Position numbers and translations under genes: made by a program. DNA of 13,303 nt, taken from positions 1 through 13,303 of the forward strand of contig CAKTRT010000029.1 in assembly GCA_934597535.1 (NCBI GenBank), given 5' to 3'. Positions 1-6,750 of the stretch are shown here, one piece after another. This stretch comes from an uncultured Oscillospiraceae bacterium. GTDB lineage: Bacteria; Bacillota; Clostridia; Oscillospirales; Oscillospiraceae. How positions within the stretch are numbered: the stretch's first letter is position 1; the number at the start of each line of letters is the position of its first letter. The notes beneath the pieces were generated by a model. The model was not told the DNA's origin. It made no database searches and worked only from the letters and a program-made list of their open reading frames with translations.

Positions 1-954
1 ATCGGCCGCAGCGACGGCGAAGTCATGCGCTTCTGCCAGGCCTTCATGACCGAGTTCCATCGTCACATCGGTCAGGACATCGACTGCCCCGCCGGTGACG
101 TTGGTGTCGGCGGCCGCGAGGTCGGTTATCTGTACGGTCAGTATCGCCGCATCGTCGGCGCTGCCGAGTTCGGCGCCATGTCCGGCAAGGCTGTCTGCAC
201 CGGCGGCTCCATCCTCCGTCCCGAGGCGACCGGCTTCGGCGCTGTCTATTATCTGCGCGAAGTCCTCAAGCACGACGGCAAGGGCATCAAGGGCCTGCGC
301 GTCGCTATGTCCGGCTACGGCAATGTTGGCTGGGGCATCATGAAGAAGATCGACGAGCTCGGCGGCAAGGTCACCTATTTCGCCGGCCCCGACGGCTACA
401 TCCACGATCCGGATGGCGTCTGCGGCGAAGAGAAGCTCAACTTCATCCTCGAGATGCGCGCCAAGGATCCGATGCACTGCAAGCCCTATGCCGATAAGTT
501 CGGCGTTGAGTTCGTCGAGGGTCAGAAGTGCTGGGGCGTCAAGGACGTTGACGTTTACATGCCCGCCGCTACCCAGAACGATGTCAACATGGAGTGGGCC
601 AAGAAGATCGCCGAGTCCGGTGTTCCTTACTACATCGAAGTCGGCAACATGCCCACCACCAACGATGCTCTGGCCTTCCTGATGAGCCAGAAGCACCTCA
701 CCGTCGCTCCTTCCAAGGCTGTCAACGCCTGCGGCGTTTCCGTCTCCGAGCTCGAAATGGCTCAGAACGCTCAGCGTATCTACTGGACCGCTGAGGAAGT
801 CGACGCCAAGATGGAAGCCATCATGAAGAACATCTACGATGCTTCCGTTGAGGCTGCCGAGCGTTACGGCCTGGGCTACAACCTGGTCGCTGGCGCCAAC
901 ATCGCCGGCTTCCAGAAGGTCGCCGACGCCATGATGGCTCAGGGCATTTTCTAA
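1..954 (+). CDS. gdhA: Glutamate dehydrogenase, hexameric type, C-terminal part (5' end outside window)
   Basis: Catalyses reversible oxidative deamination of glutamate to 2-oxoglutarate and ammonium in the cytoplasm. The reading frame is open from base 1, and 317 residues are present; a full-length enzyme is about 445-450, so about 130 N-terminal residues are missing. Visible motifs are PAGDVGVGGREVGYLYGQY, which holds the catalytic Asp region, the dinucleotide-binding GYGNVG at about 313-330, GPDGYIHDPDG after the second Rossmann strand, ATQNDVN, and NMPTTNDAL. The GVSVSE segment carries the Val/Ser that contact glutamate in the family, and the C-terminus is typical (YGLGYNLVAGANIAGFQKVADAMMAQG). 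The GPDG coenzyme loop resembles the NAD-dependent Clostridium symbiosum enzyme more than NADP-dependent enterobacterial ones, so NAD preference is likely but inferred. The gene converges with spoVAF. Confidence 0.96.
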   Translation: MGRSDGEVMRFCQAFMTEFHRHIGQDIDCPAGDVGVGGREVGYLYGQYRRIVGAAEFGAMSGKAVCTGGSILRPEATGFGAVYYLREVLKHDGKGIKGLRVAMSGYGNVGWGIMKKIDELGGKVTYFAGPDGYIHDPDGVCGEEKLNFILEMRAKDPMHCKPYADKFGVEFVEGQKCWGVKDVDVYMPAATQNDVNMEWAKKIAESGVPYYIEVGNMPTTNDALAFLMSQKHLTVAPSKAVNACGVSVSELEMAQNAQRIYWTAEEVDAKMEAIMKNIYDASVEAAERYGLGYNLVAGANIAGFQKVADAMMAQGIF

Positions 955-975
955 TCGAAAATTCCTAACACAACA

Positions 976-1012
976 AGAAAAGCAGCACCCGCAAGGGTGC
1001 TGCTTTTTTCTT
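976..1012. terminator. Bidirectional intrinsic terminator between gdhA and spoVAF
   Basis: A perfect 10-bp stem (AGCAGCACCC at 981-990, GGGTGCTGCT at 995-1004) with a GCAA tetraloop is followed on the plus strand by a T-rich run (TTTTTTCTTTT). On the minus strand the stem is followed by TTTTCTTG. It lies in the 64-base gap between two convergent stop codons and can end both transcripts. Confidence 0.93.
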
Positions 1013-1018
1013 TTGCTT

Positions 1019-2434
1019 TCAGGTGTTGTCGCGGCTGATGGGCTTGCGGATCAGCAGCGCGAGCAGCGCCTTTTTGCTGAACGGGCAGAGCGGATAGAGA
1101 TAGCCCTTTCCTACGACCGGCTTTGTCGCCGCCAGCAGCGCAGCGATCACAAGGCAGCCAAGCACAAGGCCGATCCAGTCCAGCGCCCCGATCAGCAGCA
1201 GGAGCAGGAGCCGCAGCAGCTTGAAGGCGTAGCCCAGCTCGTAGCTCGGCTGGGCGAAGTTCGCAATGGCGACAAAGGCCATATACGCCAGCACCTCCGG
1301 CACCAGCCAATGCGCCTGCACGGCAAAGTCGCCGAGCACCAGCGCGCCGAGCATGCTGAAAGAGTTGGAAAAGACATCCGGCGTGTTGAGTGAGGCGAGC
1401 TTCAGAAGATCAACAATGAACTCCGCAAGCAGCAGCTGCACAAGGATCGGCACGGAGTAGTCGCTGTCGATGGCAAGAAACTCCAGCCCTGCCTGCGTGC
1501 GCGCGGGATCCTTGACCAGCAGATACCACACGGGGGTGATGAACATGGTGAGCAGGAAAACGATGAAGCGCAGAATCCGCAGGTATGTCCCGATCAGCGG
1601 CGGAAAATAAAAATCGTTCGACTCCTGCACAAAATCGAAAAAATGCGTGGGCAGGATCATTGCCGCAGGCGAATTGTCCACGAGCACGATGATGTCGCCC
1701 TCCATCACACAGGCCGTTGCAGCGTCTGGCCGCTCGGTATAGCGCACCTTGGGAAACGGGTTCCACCACTGGCCGCGCCCCATCATCGCCTCGGCAATGC
1801 TCTCCTGACTCATCGAGATGGAGCGAACGTCGATGGCGGCCAGCTTTTGCCGCACCTCATCAAGCAGCTTGCGGTCGACCTTGTTTTCGAGATAGCACAG
1901 CACGACGTCTGTGCGCGAACGGTCGGTGACCTTGTGACCCTCAAGCGTGAGCTGCGGGTCTCGGATGCGGCGGCGCAGCAGCGCTGCATTGGCCACAAGC
2001 GTTTCGATAAAGCCATCGTGTGCGCCGCGCAGCACCTTGCCCGACGAGGGTTCCTCCACGCTGCGCGCGGGGTACTGCTTGGCGTCGATCAGCGCGCAAG
2101 CTTCATAACCCTCGACGAGCAGCAGTGTCTTGCCGAGAAATACGCTCGTCACGGCGTTTCTGACACCAGTCTCGGCGTTCACCTCGCTGAAAGTGATGTA
2201 GCGGTCGATGAACTGCTGCATGGTATGCGCGTCCTCAACGGAATCCAGCGCCAGCCAGAAGCTCAGCATCCGCTCAATGACCGCGTCATCGCCGTAGCCA
2301 TCCACGATCCACAGCCGCGCGCGTTTTCCGCCGACCATCATGTCGCGCGCGATCATGTCAAAGCAGCGTCCCACACCGAGAAGTTCGTCCAGCGCACGGA
2401 CATTTTCCGCGTAATTTGCCGATAAGGTCTCCAT
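1019..2434 (-). CDS. spoVAF: Stage V sporulation protein AF-like, GerA-family spore membrane protein
   Basis: 471 residues, a GerA-family A-subunit-type membrane protein of the spore inner membrane. In Bacillus, SpoVAF is encoded with the SpoVA dipicolinic-acid channel and helps commit spores to germination. The soluble N-terminal half begins LGVGRCFDMIARDM and holds the family's EEPSSGKVLRGAHDGF block (about residues 126-142) and SRTDVVLCYLEN (about 173-184). Hydrophobic segments lie near residues 288-307, 360-393 and 402-436, with QPSYELGYAFK before the last one, as in SpoVAF. B. subtilis SpoVAF is about 490 residues, so the length fits. ATG at 2434 is chosen because GGGAGG stands 5 bases upstream and a SigG-like promoter ends only 30 bases upstream; the promoter overlaps TTG 2476 and leaves almost no leader for ATG 2452. 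The other spoVA genes are not here. A different GerA-family A subunit is the main alternative. Confidence 0.85.
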   Translation of the reverse strand: METLSANYAENVRALDELLGVGRCFDMIARDMMVGGKRARLWIVDGYGDDAVIERMLSFWLALDSVEDAHTMQQFIDRYITFSEVNAETGVRNAVTSVFLGKTLLLVEGYEACALIDAKQYPARSVEEPSSGKVLRGAHDGFIETLVANAALLRRRIRDPQLTLEGHKVTDRSRTDVVLCYLENKVDRKLLDEVRQKLAAIDVRSISMSQESIAEAMMGRGQWWNPFPKVRYTERPDAATACVMEGDIIVLVDNSPAAMILPTHFFDFVQESNDFYFPPLIGTYLRILRFIVFLLTMFITPVWYLLVKDPARTQAGLEFLAIDSDYSVPILVQLLLAEFIVDLLKLASLNTPDVFSNSFSMLGALVLGDFAVQAHWLVPEVLAYMAFVAIANFAQPSYELGYAFKLLRLLLLLLIGALDWIGLVLGCLVIAALLAATKPVVGKGYLYPLCPFSKKALLALLIRKPISRDNT

Positions 2435-2439
2435 AGCCG

Positions 2440-2445
2440 CCTCCC
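2440..2445 (-). promoter_or_regulatory. Shine-Dalgarno site fixing the spoVAF start
   Basis: On the minus strand GGGAGG precedes ATG (2434) with a 5-base spacer. A competing AGGA sits before ATG 2452, but the inferred transcript would start too close to it to include that site comfortably. Confidence 0.7.
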
Positions 2446-2464
2446 GCCGCATGATTTCCTGCCA

Positions 2465-2494
2465 TAGTATGGGCAAAAAGGCGGCAAGCTATGC
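2465..2494 (-). promoter_or_regulatory. SigG-type (forespore) promoter for spoVAF
   Basis: Minus strand: -35 GCATA (2490-2494), 18-base spacer, -10 CATACTA (2465-2471). Both boxes match the Bacillus SigG consensus (GHATR, about 17-18 bases, CATWHTA) at every defined position. The expected start is near 2458, giving a leader of about 24 bases that contains the GGGAGG site. Forespore-specific expression is what is expected for spoVAF. Confidence 0.72.
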
Positions 2495-2532
2495 CTGCTT
2501 TCCCTCCATGCCGTGCAGAGACGCGAGAAGGG

Positions 2533-2568
2533 AAGGGGCATTCTCTTTTACAAAAGAGAATGCCCCTT
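2533..2568. repeat. Perfect 17-bp palindrome, member of a repeated hairpin family
   Basis: Arms at 2533-2549 (AAGGGGCATTCTCTTTT) and 2552-2568 are exact reverse complements around a 2-base loop (AC). It starts 30 bases past the stop codon of the DUF2156/GNAT gene and lies upstream of the spoVAF promoter, so it may end or insulate the upstream transcript, although no good T-run follows it. It is related to the palindromes at 10465-10504 and 10970-11009. Confidence 0.9.
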
Positions 2569-2599
2569 TATCGTGCTGCCACGGAATGCAGGACGTGCA

Positions 2600-4000
2600 T
2601 CACACCTCTTTATCGAAGTAGAAAAATGTCTCGTCCTCGCCGCTCTTACGCATGCAGGAGGAGAGCATCCGGTACGATGCGTCGTTCTCCTTATAGCATT
2701 TGGCGACAATATGGCTCAGGTGCCGGTCGTACAGCCCCCAATCCGCCAGCGTGCGGAAGGCCTCGGCCCCGTAACCGCAGCCCGCATATTCCGGCGCGAT
2801 GCGGCAGCCCTCCTCCGCGCCGCCGCGGCCGTCGAAGCGGTAAAGCAGCACCTCGCCGATGCACTTGCCGTCCAGACGCACAGCAAAGTTGACGGCGCGC
2901 TTTTTGGCAAAGTCCTCGCGTGCAACATCGAGGAAATAGCTCTCCAGATCTTCGCCCTTCCAATCGGCGCGATAATCGTAACCCCACCATTTATTGCGCT
3001 CGTCGTTCAGGCACAGGGCGTTGTAGGCGGCGCGGTCCGCGTCGGTCAGGGGCGAAAGCGTCAGCCGTTCGCTCCGGAGCGTTGGGATCTCCGTCAGGCT
3101 TTCCAGCTCGTTTTTCACATCGAAGCAGTACTTTTCCGCCAGCTCGCACGGCAGATACTGGAGCTTGGAGGTGCGCAGCCCCTTATCGCCCGCATCGTCC
3201 TCGCGGTTGATATAGCGCACGCCGTCCACCGCATAGCAGCGGGCAAACTCCTGCACCGTCGCGGGATACACGCCCTCGTAGCCGTAGAGCGCCTTCTCGA
3301 TGTGGATATGCAGCGTCTCGCCGCAGCGCTCGGCCATGGCAAGCGAAAGGAGACGCCCGTCCAGCTCCATGCCGCCGACATAGAGCCATGGCTTCCCCGT
3401 CAGGCGCAGCATCGACTGCGCGAGCTTCAGCTCGCGCTTCGCGCTCTCGGAGGTCTTGCCGAAGACCTCGCCATAGTCTTGCCAGAACTGCCCGATCAGC
3501 GGCAGATCATCCTTCCCAAGCGGGTGGAAGTGAGCGTCGGGATAAAGCTTGCGGAACTTGTTGACATGATTGCGCTGACCGCTGTAATGGCGGCCGGGAA
3601 ATTCGCGCAGATCGTTTGCCTCGTAGAGATAATCGCGCCATGAGCGGGGATTGTCAAGATGAAAGTGCGGGTAACGCAGCAAAAGCTTCGGCGCTTTTTC
3701 GTGCGGCACAACGGAAAGCTCCAGCGCGATGCCGGCCTCCACGCAGTAGCCCTCGATCGCGCGAAGCGCAGCGTCCTCGTCCCCCTCGGGGCCGGGGACA
3801 GGGTAGTCAAAGCAAGGCTTGCCGTCGATGCAGTTCTTTACGATCAGGCAGCCGGCAGCCTCAGCGTACTGCGGGCGCAGATGCCCGCGCCACATCAGCT
3901 TGACGAGTGCGGAATATTCGCACAGACGGTAATTGCAGTCCTGATAATAGCGGCGCAGATGCGTCAAATCGCGCTGCGAAACGGGGCGAAAGCTCAGCAT
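2600..4000 (-). CDS. DUF2156 (MprF C-terminal-like) domain fused to a GNAT N-acetyltransferase
   Basis: 466 residues, soluble, with no signal peptide or membrane segment. Residues about 1-290 resemble DUF2156, the acyltransferase-like fold of the lysyl-phosphatidylglycerol synthase C-terminus (CEYSALVKLMWRG, PGRHYSGQRNHVNKFRK, HIHIEKALYGYEGVYPATVQEFA, YINREDDAGDKGLRTSK). Residues about 300-466 are a GNAT domain of the RimJ/L-like type, starting LRSERLTLSPLTDADRAAYNAL and containing IAPEYAGCGYGAEAFRTLADW, where the usual acetyl-CoA loop Q/RxxGxG appears as AGCGYG. DUF2156 proteins use aminoacyl-tRNA or acyl donors; the substrate of either half is unknown. ATG 4000 is preceded by AAAGGAG 11 bases upstream, and a SigA-type promoter lies just upstream. 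It is probably transcribed alone, with a palindrome after its stop. Family calls are from motif recognition only. Confidence 0.85.
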   Translation of the reverse strand: MLSFRPVSQRDLTHLRRYYQDCNYRLCEYSALVKLMWRGHLRPQYAEAAGCLIVKNCIDGKPCFDYPVPGPEGDEDAALRAIEGYCVEAGIALELSVVPHEKAPKLLLRYPHFHLDNPRSWRDYLYEANDLREFPGRHYSGQRNHVNKFRKLYPDAHFHPLGKDDLPLIGQFWQDYGEVFGKTSESAKRELKLAQSMLRLTGKPWLYVGGMELDGRLLSLAMAERCGETLHIHIEKALYGYEGVYPATVQEFARCYAVDGVRYINREDDAGDKGLRTSKLQYLPCELAEKYCFDVKNELESLTEIPTLRSERLTLSPLTDADRAAYNALCLNDERNKWWGYDYRADWKGEDLESYFLDVAREDFAKKRAVNFAVRLDGKCIGEVLLYRFDGRGGAEEGCRIAPEYAGCGYGAEAFRTLADWGLYDRHLSHIVAKCYKENDASYRMLSSCMRKSGEDETFFYFDKEV

Positions 4001-4036
4001 GGGATCCGGTTCTCCTTTGCGTTGTGTAGTCTTTTT

Positions 4037-4065
4037 ATTTTACCCGCTTTTTGCCCGCATTACAA
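4037..4065 (-). promoter_or_regulatory. SigA-type promoter for the DUF2156/GNAT gene
   Basis: Minus strand: TTGTAA (4060-4065), 17-base spacer, TAAAAT (4037-4042), about 37 bases before ATG 4000. It abuts the stem-loop that follows lysR, suggesting independent transcription of the two genes. Confidence 0.6.
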
Positions 4066-4099
4066 GAGCCATCCCTCACAATTCCGCAAGGGACGGCTC
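4066..4099 (-). terminator. Stem-loop after the LysR gene, possible terminator with weak T-run
   Basis: GAGCCATCCCT (4066-4076) pairs with AGGGACGGCTC (4089-4099), 11 pairs including one G-U, loop of 12. It lies 11 bases past the lysR stop. On the minus strand it is followed by TTGTAATG rather than a T-run, so termination would be weak or factor-assisted. Confidence 0.45.
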
Positions 4100-4110
4100 C
4101 TGAAAATATT

Positions 4111-5013
4111 TCATGGCTCCAGCTCGGCAAGCACGCGCTGCGTACAGTCGATGAACTGCTGCAGGGCGGGCGAGAGATTTTCCCCCGCGCGGCGCGCCAT
4201 GCCCAGCTCGCGCGCGGACGCAGGTTCCACCGGCACGAGCAGCACATTCTCGCCGTGGCCGCGCAGCGTCAGCTCCGTCATCATGCTCAGCCCCAGCCCG
4301 TGCGCCACCATGCTGATGACTGTGGGATCGTCCACGGAGGTGGAGAGCACGTGCGGCTTTACGCCGACACGGTTGAAAATGCGCATGATATCCTTATCAA
4401 AACCCTGCGAGGGCATGATGAAGTCCCGCCCGTCGAAATCCTTCAGCGGCAGGCTCTTGCGGCCGTTGAGCGGATAATCCTCCGGCAGCACGGCATACAT
4501 CGGATCGTCACGCAGATGGATCCATTCATAGCCGCTCTCCTGCTCCTGCCGGCTGACAAAAATGATGTCCATCCGCCCCTGCGAAAGCAGCTCGTAAGGA
4601 CTGCCAACGTGATCCGCCATGCGGATATCGACATCCACATCCGGGCGCTCCTCGCGGAAGCGGTGGATGATGCTCGGCAGCCAGTGCGCAGCCATGCTGG
4701 CATAGGCGCTGACGCGGATGATCTCGCTGCGCGAGGACGCGACCTGCGCGATGGTGCTGTCCAGCCTTGCGTTGGCCTGCAGAAACTCGCGGATGGCAGG
4801 CTCCACACGCTCGCCGTCCTTCGTCAGCCGTACGCCGCCGCGCCCACGCTCAAGCAGCGTGAAGCCGACCTCGCGCTCAAGGGAATTCATCATATGCGTC
4901 AGGCCGGACTGCGTGTAGCCCATGACCTCAGCCGCCTTGGTAAAGCTCCCAAGGTCCACCGCCATCAACAGGGCCTCCAATTTTTTACTTTCCACAAAGT
5001 ATGTCCCTTTCAT
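4111..5013 (-). CDS. LysR-family transcriptional regulator
   Basis: 300 residues, standard LysR length. The N-terminal winged helix-turn-helix covers about residues 10-68 (KKLEALLMAVDLGSFTKAAE, then MGYTQSGLTHMMNSLEREVG). Residues about 95-295 form the periplasmic-binding-like effector domain (IIRVSAYASMAAHWLPSIIHRF, then MVAHGLGLSMMTEL). It is divergent from the NSS transporter gene with a 164-base intergenic region and overlapping promoters, the classical arrangement in which a LysR protein controls its neighbour and itself. The effector is plausibly the transporter's substrate, an inference. ATG 5013 has only a weak GAGA upstream. GTG at 4995 gives a more usual short N-terminus (MESKKLEALL) and has AAAGGGA 8 bases upstream, so it may be the true start. 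Confidence 0.93.
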   Translation of the reverse strand: MKGTYFVESKKLEALLMAVDLGSFTKAAEVMGYTQSGLTHMMNSLEREVGFTLLERGRGGVRLTKDGERVEPAIREFLQANARLDSTIAQVASSRSEIIRVSAYASMAAHWLPSIIHRFREERPDVDVDIRMADHVGSPYELLSQGRMDIIFVSRQEQESGYEWIHLRDDPMYAVLPEDYPLNGRKSLPLKDFDGRDFIMPSQGFDKDIMRIFNRVGVKPHVLSTSVDDPTVISMVAHGLGLSMMTELTLRGHGENVLLVPVEPASARELGMARRAGENLSPALQQFIDCTQRVLAELEP

Positions 5014-5032
5014 TAGAAATTCTCATGCATTC

Positions 5033-5061
5033 ATTATAATACGTCGCTTTACTATTTGCAA
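5033..5061 (-). promoter_or_regulatory. SigA-type promoter for lysR, overlapping the divergent promoter
   Basis: Minus strand: TTGCAA (5056-5061), 17-base spacer, TATAAT (5033-5038). It is about 20 bases before ATG 5013. The -35 box lies within the spacer of the plus-strand promoter. Confidence 0.7.
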
Positions 5062-5076
5062 GCATGATTATATAAT
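5048..5076 (+). promoter_or_regulatory. SigA-type promoter for the NSS transporter gene
   Basis: TTTACT (5048-5053), 17-base spacer, TATAAT (5071-5076), expected start near 5083 and a leader of about 95 bases. The -10 box sits in the A+T palindrome ATTATATAAT (5067-5076), a possible part of the LysR operator. The leader ends in GAGGAGAGAG before ATG 5178. Confidence 0.7.
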
Positions 5077-5177
5077 TTACGAAATTTCATTGCTGCGTGT
5101 CAATGAGATGACGGCACTATGGCGTCCGGCTGCGGACACTTCCTGCCGCTGCAAAATATGAGGAGAGAGATTTTATT

Positions 5178-6653
5178 ATGGAAAAGAAAAAAAGTGTCGG
5201 CTTTGCCAGCAGCATCGGCTTCATTCTGGCCGCCGCAGGCTCCGCAGTGGGCCTCGGCAACATCTGGGCGTTTCCCTACAAGACTTCGCAGAACGGCGGA
5301 GCCGCTTTCGTGCTGCTTTACATCGCCTGCGTGATCTTCATCGGCTTTGTCACGATGCTCAGCGAGATCTACCTTGGCCGCCGCGCCGCGGCAAACCCCA
5401 TCAGCGCCTACAAGAAGGTCGATAAGAACCTCGGCTGGTGCGGCCTGGTGGCTATCATCATCCCCACGTTCATCACCTGCTACTACGCGGTGCTCGGCGG
5501 CTGGACGACCAAGTTCGCCGTCAACTCCTTCAACGGCAACGCAGGTATTCTGAGCACGTTCTCCGTCAACACCGGCGAGGTCATCCTCTACACGGCTGTT
5601 TTTGTCGCCATTGCCGCGATCATCATCGCCTGCGGCGTGGAGGAGGGCATTGAGCGTATGTCCAAGGTGCTCATGCCGATCCTGTTTCTCATCGTCGTCG
5701 GTGTGGCGATCTATTCCCTGACGCTGGGTGATGGCGTTGCCGAGGGACTTGCGTTCTACCTCAAGCCCGATTTCTCCGACATCACTTTCAAGAGCGTTCT
5801 CGCCGCAATGGGGCAGGCCTTCTTCTCTCTGTCGCTCGGCATGGGCATCATGATCACCTACGGCTCCTACACCGGACGTGAGATCAACATCGTCAAATCT
5901 ACCGCAATGATCTGCCTGTTCGATACGCTCGTCGCACTGCTCGCGGGACTTGCCATCTTCCCCGCCGTCGCGCACTTCGATCCCAGCCTGCTCGACAGCA
6001 GCAGGGGCGTGGCGCTGATCTTCATCATTCTTCCTCAGGTGTTCGACTCCATGGGCTTTGCCGGCAAGCTCGTCAGCTTTGCTTTCTTTGTCATGGTCGT
6101 CATCGCTGCGATCACCTCCGTCATGTCGCTCATTGAGGTGGCTACACAGTTCGTTATCCAGAAGTTCCGCGCCAACCGCAAGGCTTCGGCGCTGATCGTC
6201 TCCGTCGTCTGCTTTATCGTGTCCATCCCCGTTGGTATCTCGCTCGGCCACGTCGCCATTCTGGAGGAAAGCTCCCCCACGCTCTTTGGCCTTGATTGGC
6301 TGACGTTCTTCGACGAAGTCACCAACACGGTGCTGATGCCCATCTGCGCGCTGCTCTCCTGCATTGCCGTGGGCTGGTACATCAAGCCCGAAAATGCCGT
6401 CGCGGAGATCGAAAGCGAAGGCACGGCAATGGCGCCGTGGCTCAAGCGCTTCTACAGCGTGATGATCCGCTACATCACACCCCTGCTGATCGTCGTGGTC
6501 GAGATCGGCGGCCTTGCTTCCGAGATCGAAGCGGGCAATATCGCCGTTGTGGTCTTTGCATATGCGCTCATCGCCGTGTGCATCGCTGCGTACTTTGCGT
6601 TCTTCCGCAACAGCTATACCGGCACCAACGCCGACGAAAAGCTCAAGAAGTAA
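5178..6653 (+). CDS. Sodium-dependent transporter, NSS (SLC6/SNF) family
   Basis: 491 residues, polytopic membrane protein of the LeuT fold, expected to import an amino acid or amine with sodium. Transmembrane helix 1 carries the family signature AGSAVGLGNIWAFPY (residues 20-34), including the Gly/Ala/Val/Asn that build the two sodium sites. Helix 6 carries SLSLGMGIMITYGSY. A GWCGLVAIIIPTFITCYYAVLGGW stretch matches helix 3, and about 11-12 hydrophobic segments can be counted. Residue 31 is Ala where most members have Arg (LeuT Arg30), while an acidic residue, Asp379, remains near the expected partner position. ATG 5178 has a strong Shine-Dalgarno site (AGGAGAG). It is preceded by its own promoter and probably regulated by the divergent LysR protein. 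Substrate cannot be read from sequence. Confidence 0.95.
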   Translation: MEKKKSVGFASSIGFILAAAGSAVGLGNIWAFPYKTSQNGGAAFVLLYIACVIFIGFVTMLSEIYLGRRAAANPISAYKKVDKNLGWCGLVAIIIPTFITCYYAVLGGWTTKFAVNSFNGNAGILSTFSVNTGEVILYTAVFVAIAAIIIACGVEEGIERMSKVLMPILFLIVVGVAIYSLTLGDGVAEGLAFYLKPDFSDITFKSVLAAMGQAFFSLSLGMGIMITYGSYTGREINIVKSTAMICLFDTLVALLAGLAIFPAVAHFDPSLLDSSRGVALIFIILPQVFDSMGFAGKLVSFAFFVMVVIAAITSVMSLIEVATQFVIQKFRANRKASALIVSVVCFIVSIPVGISLGHVAILEESSPTLFGLDWLTFFDEVTNTVLMPICALLSCIAVGWYIKPENAVAEIESEGTAMAPWLKRFYSVMIRYITPLLIVVVEIGGLASEIEAGNIAVVVFAYALIAVCIAAYFAFFRNSYTGTNADEKLKK

Positions 6654-6676
6654 ACTTGCCTGTATCTTAACGCTGT

Positions 6677-6710
6677 GTCCGCCGCCTTTACGGGCGGCGG
6701 ACTTCTTTTT
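6677..6710 (+). terminator. Intrinsic terminator of the NSS transporter gene
   Basis: GTCCGCCGCC (6677-6686) pairs perfectly with GGCGGCGGAC (6693-6702) around a 6-base loop, followed by TTCTTTTT. It starts 23 bases after the transporter stop and separates it from the deacetylase gene. Confidence 0.95.
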
Positions 6711-6738
6711 CACACCGCAGACGCATAGGATAGGCTCT

Positions 6739-6746
6739 GAGGTGAT
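6739..6746 (+). promoter_or_regulatory. Strong Shine-Dalgarno site pointing to a GTG start
   Basis: GAGGTGAT matches the complement of the 16S rRNA 3' end over all 8 bases. Measured from GAGG, it is 8 bases before GTG 6751 but only 2 before ATG 6745, so GTG 6751 is preferred for the deacetylase. Confidence 0.65.
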
Positions 6747-6750
6747 GACC

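Noticed and set aside
2513..3643. 376-codon plus-strand open frame antisense to the DUF2156/GNAT gene
   Set aside because: It starts inside the palindrome region, has no ribosome site, and the opposite strand carries recognisable domains and a promoter.
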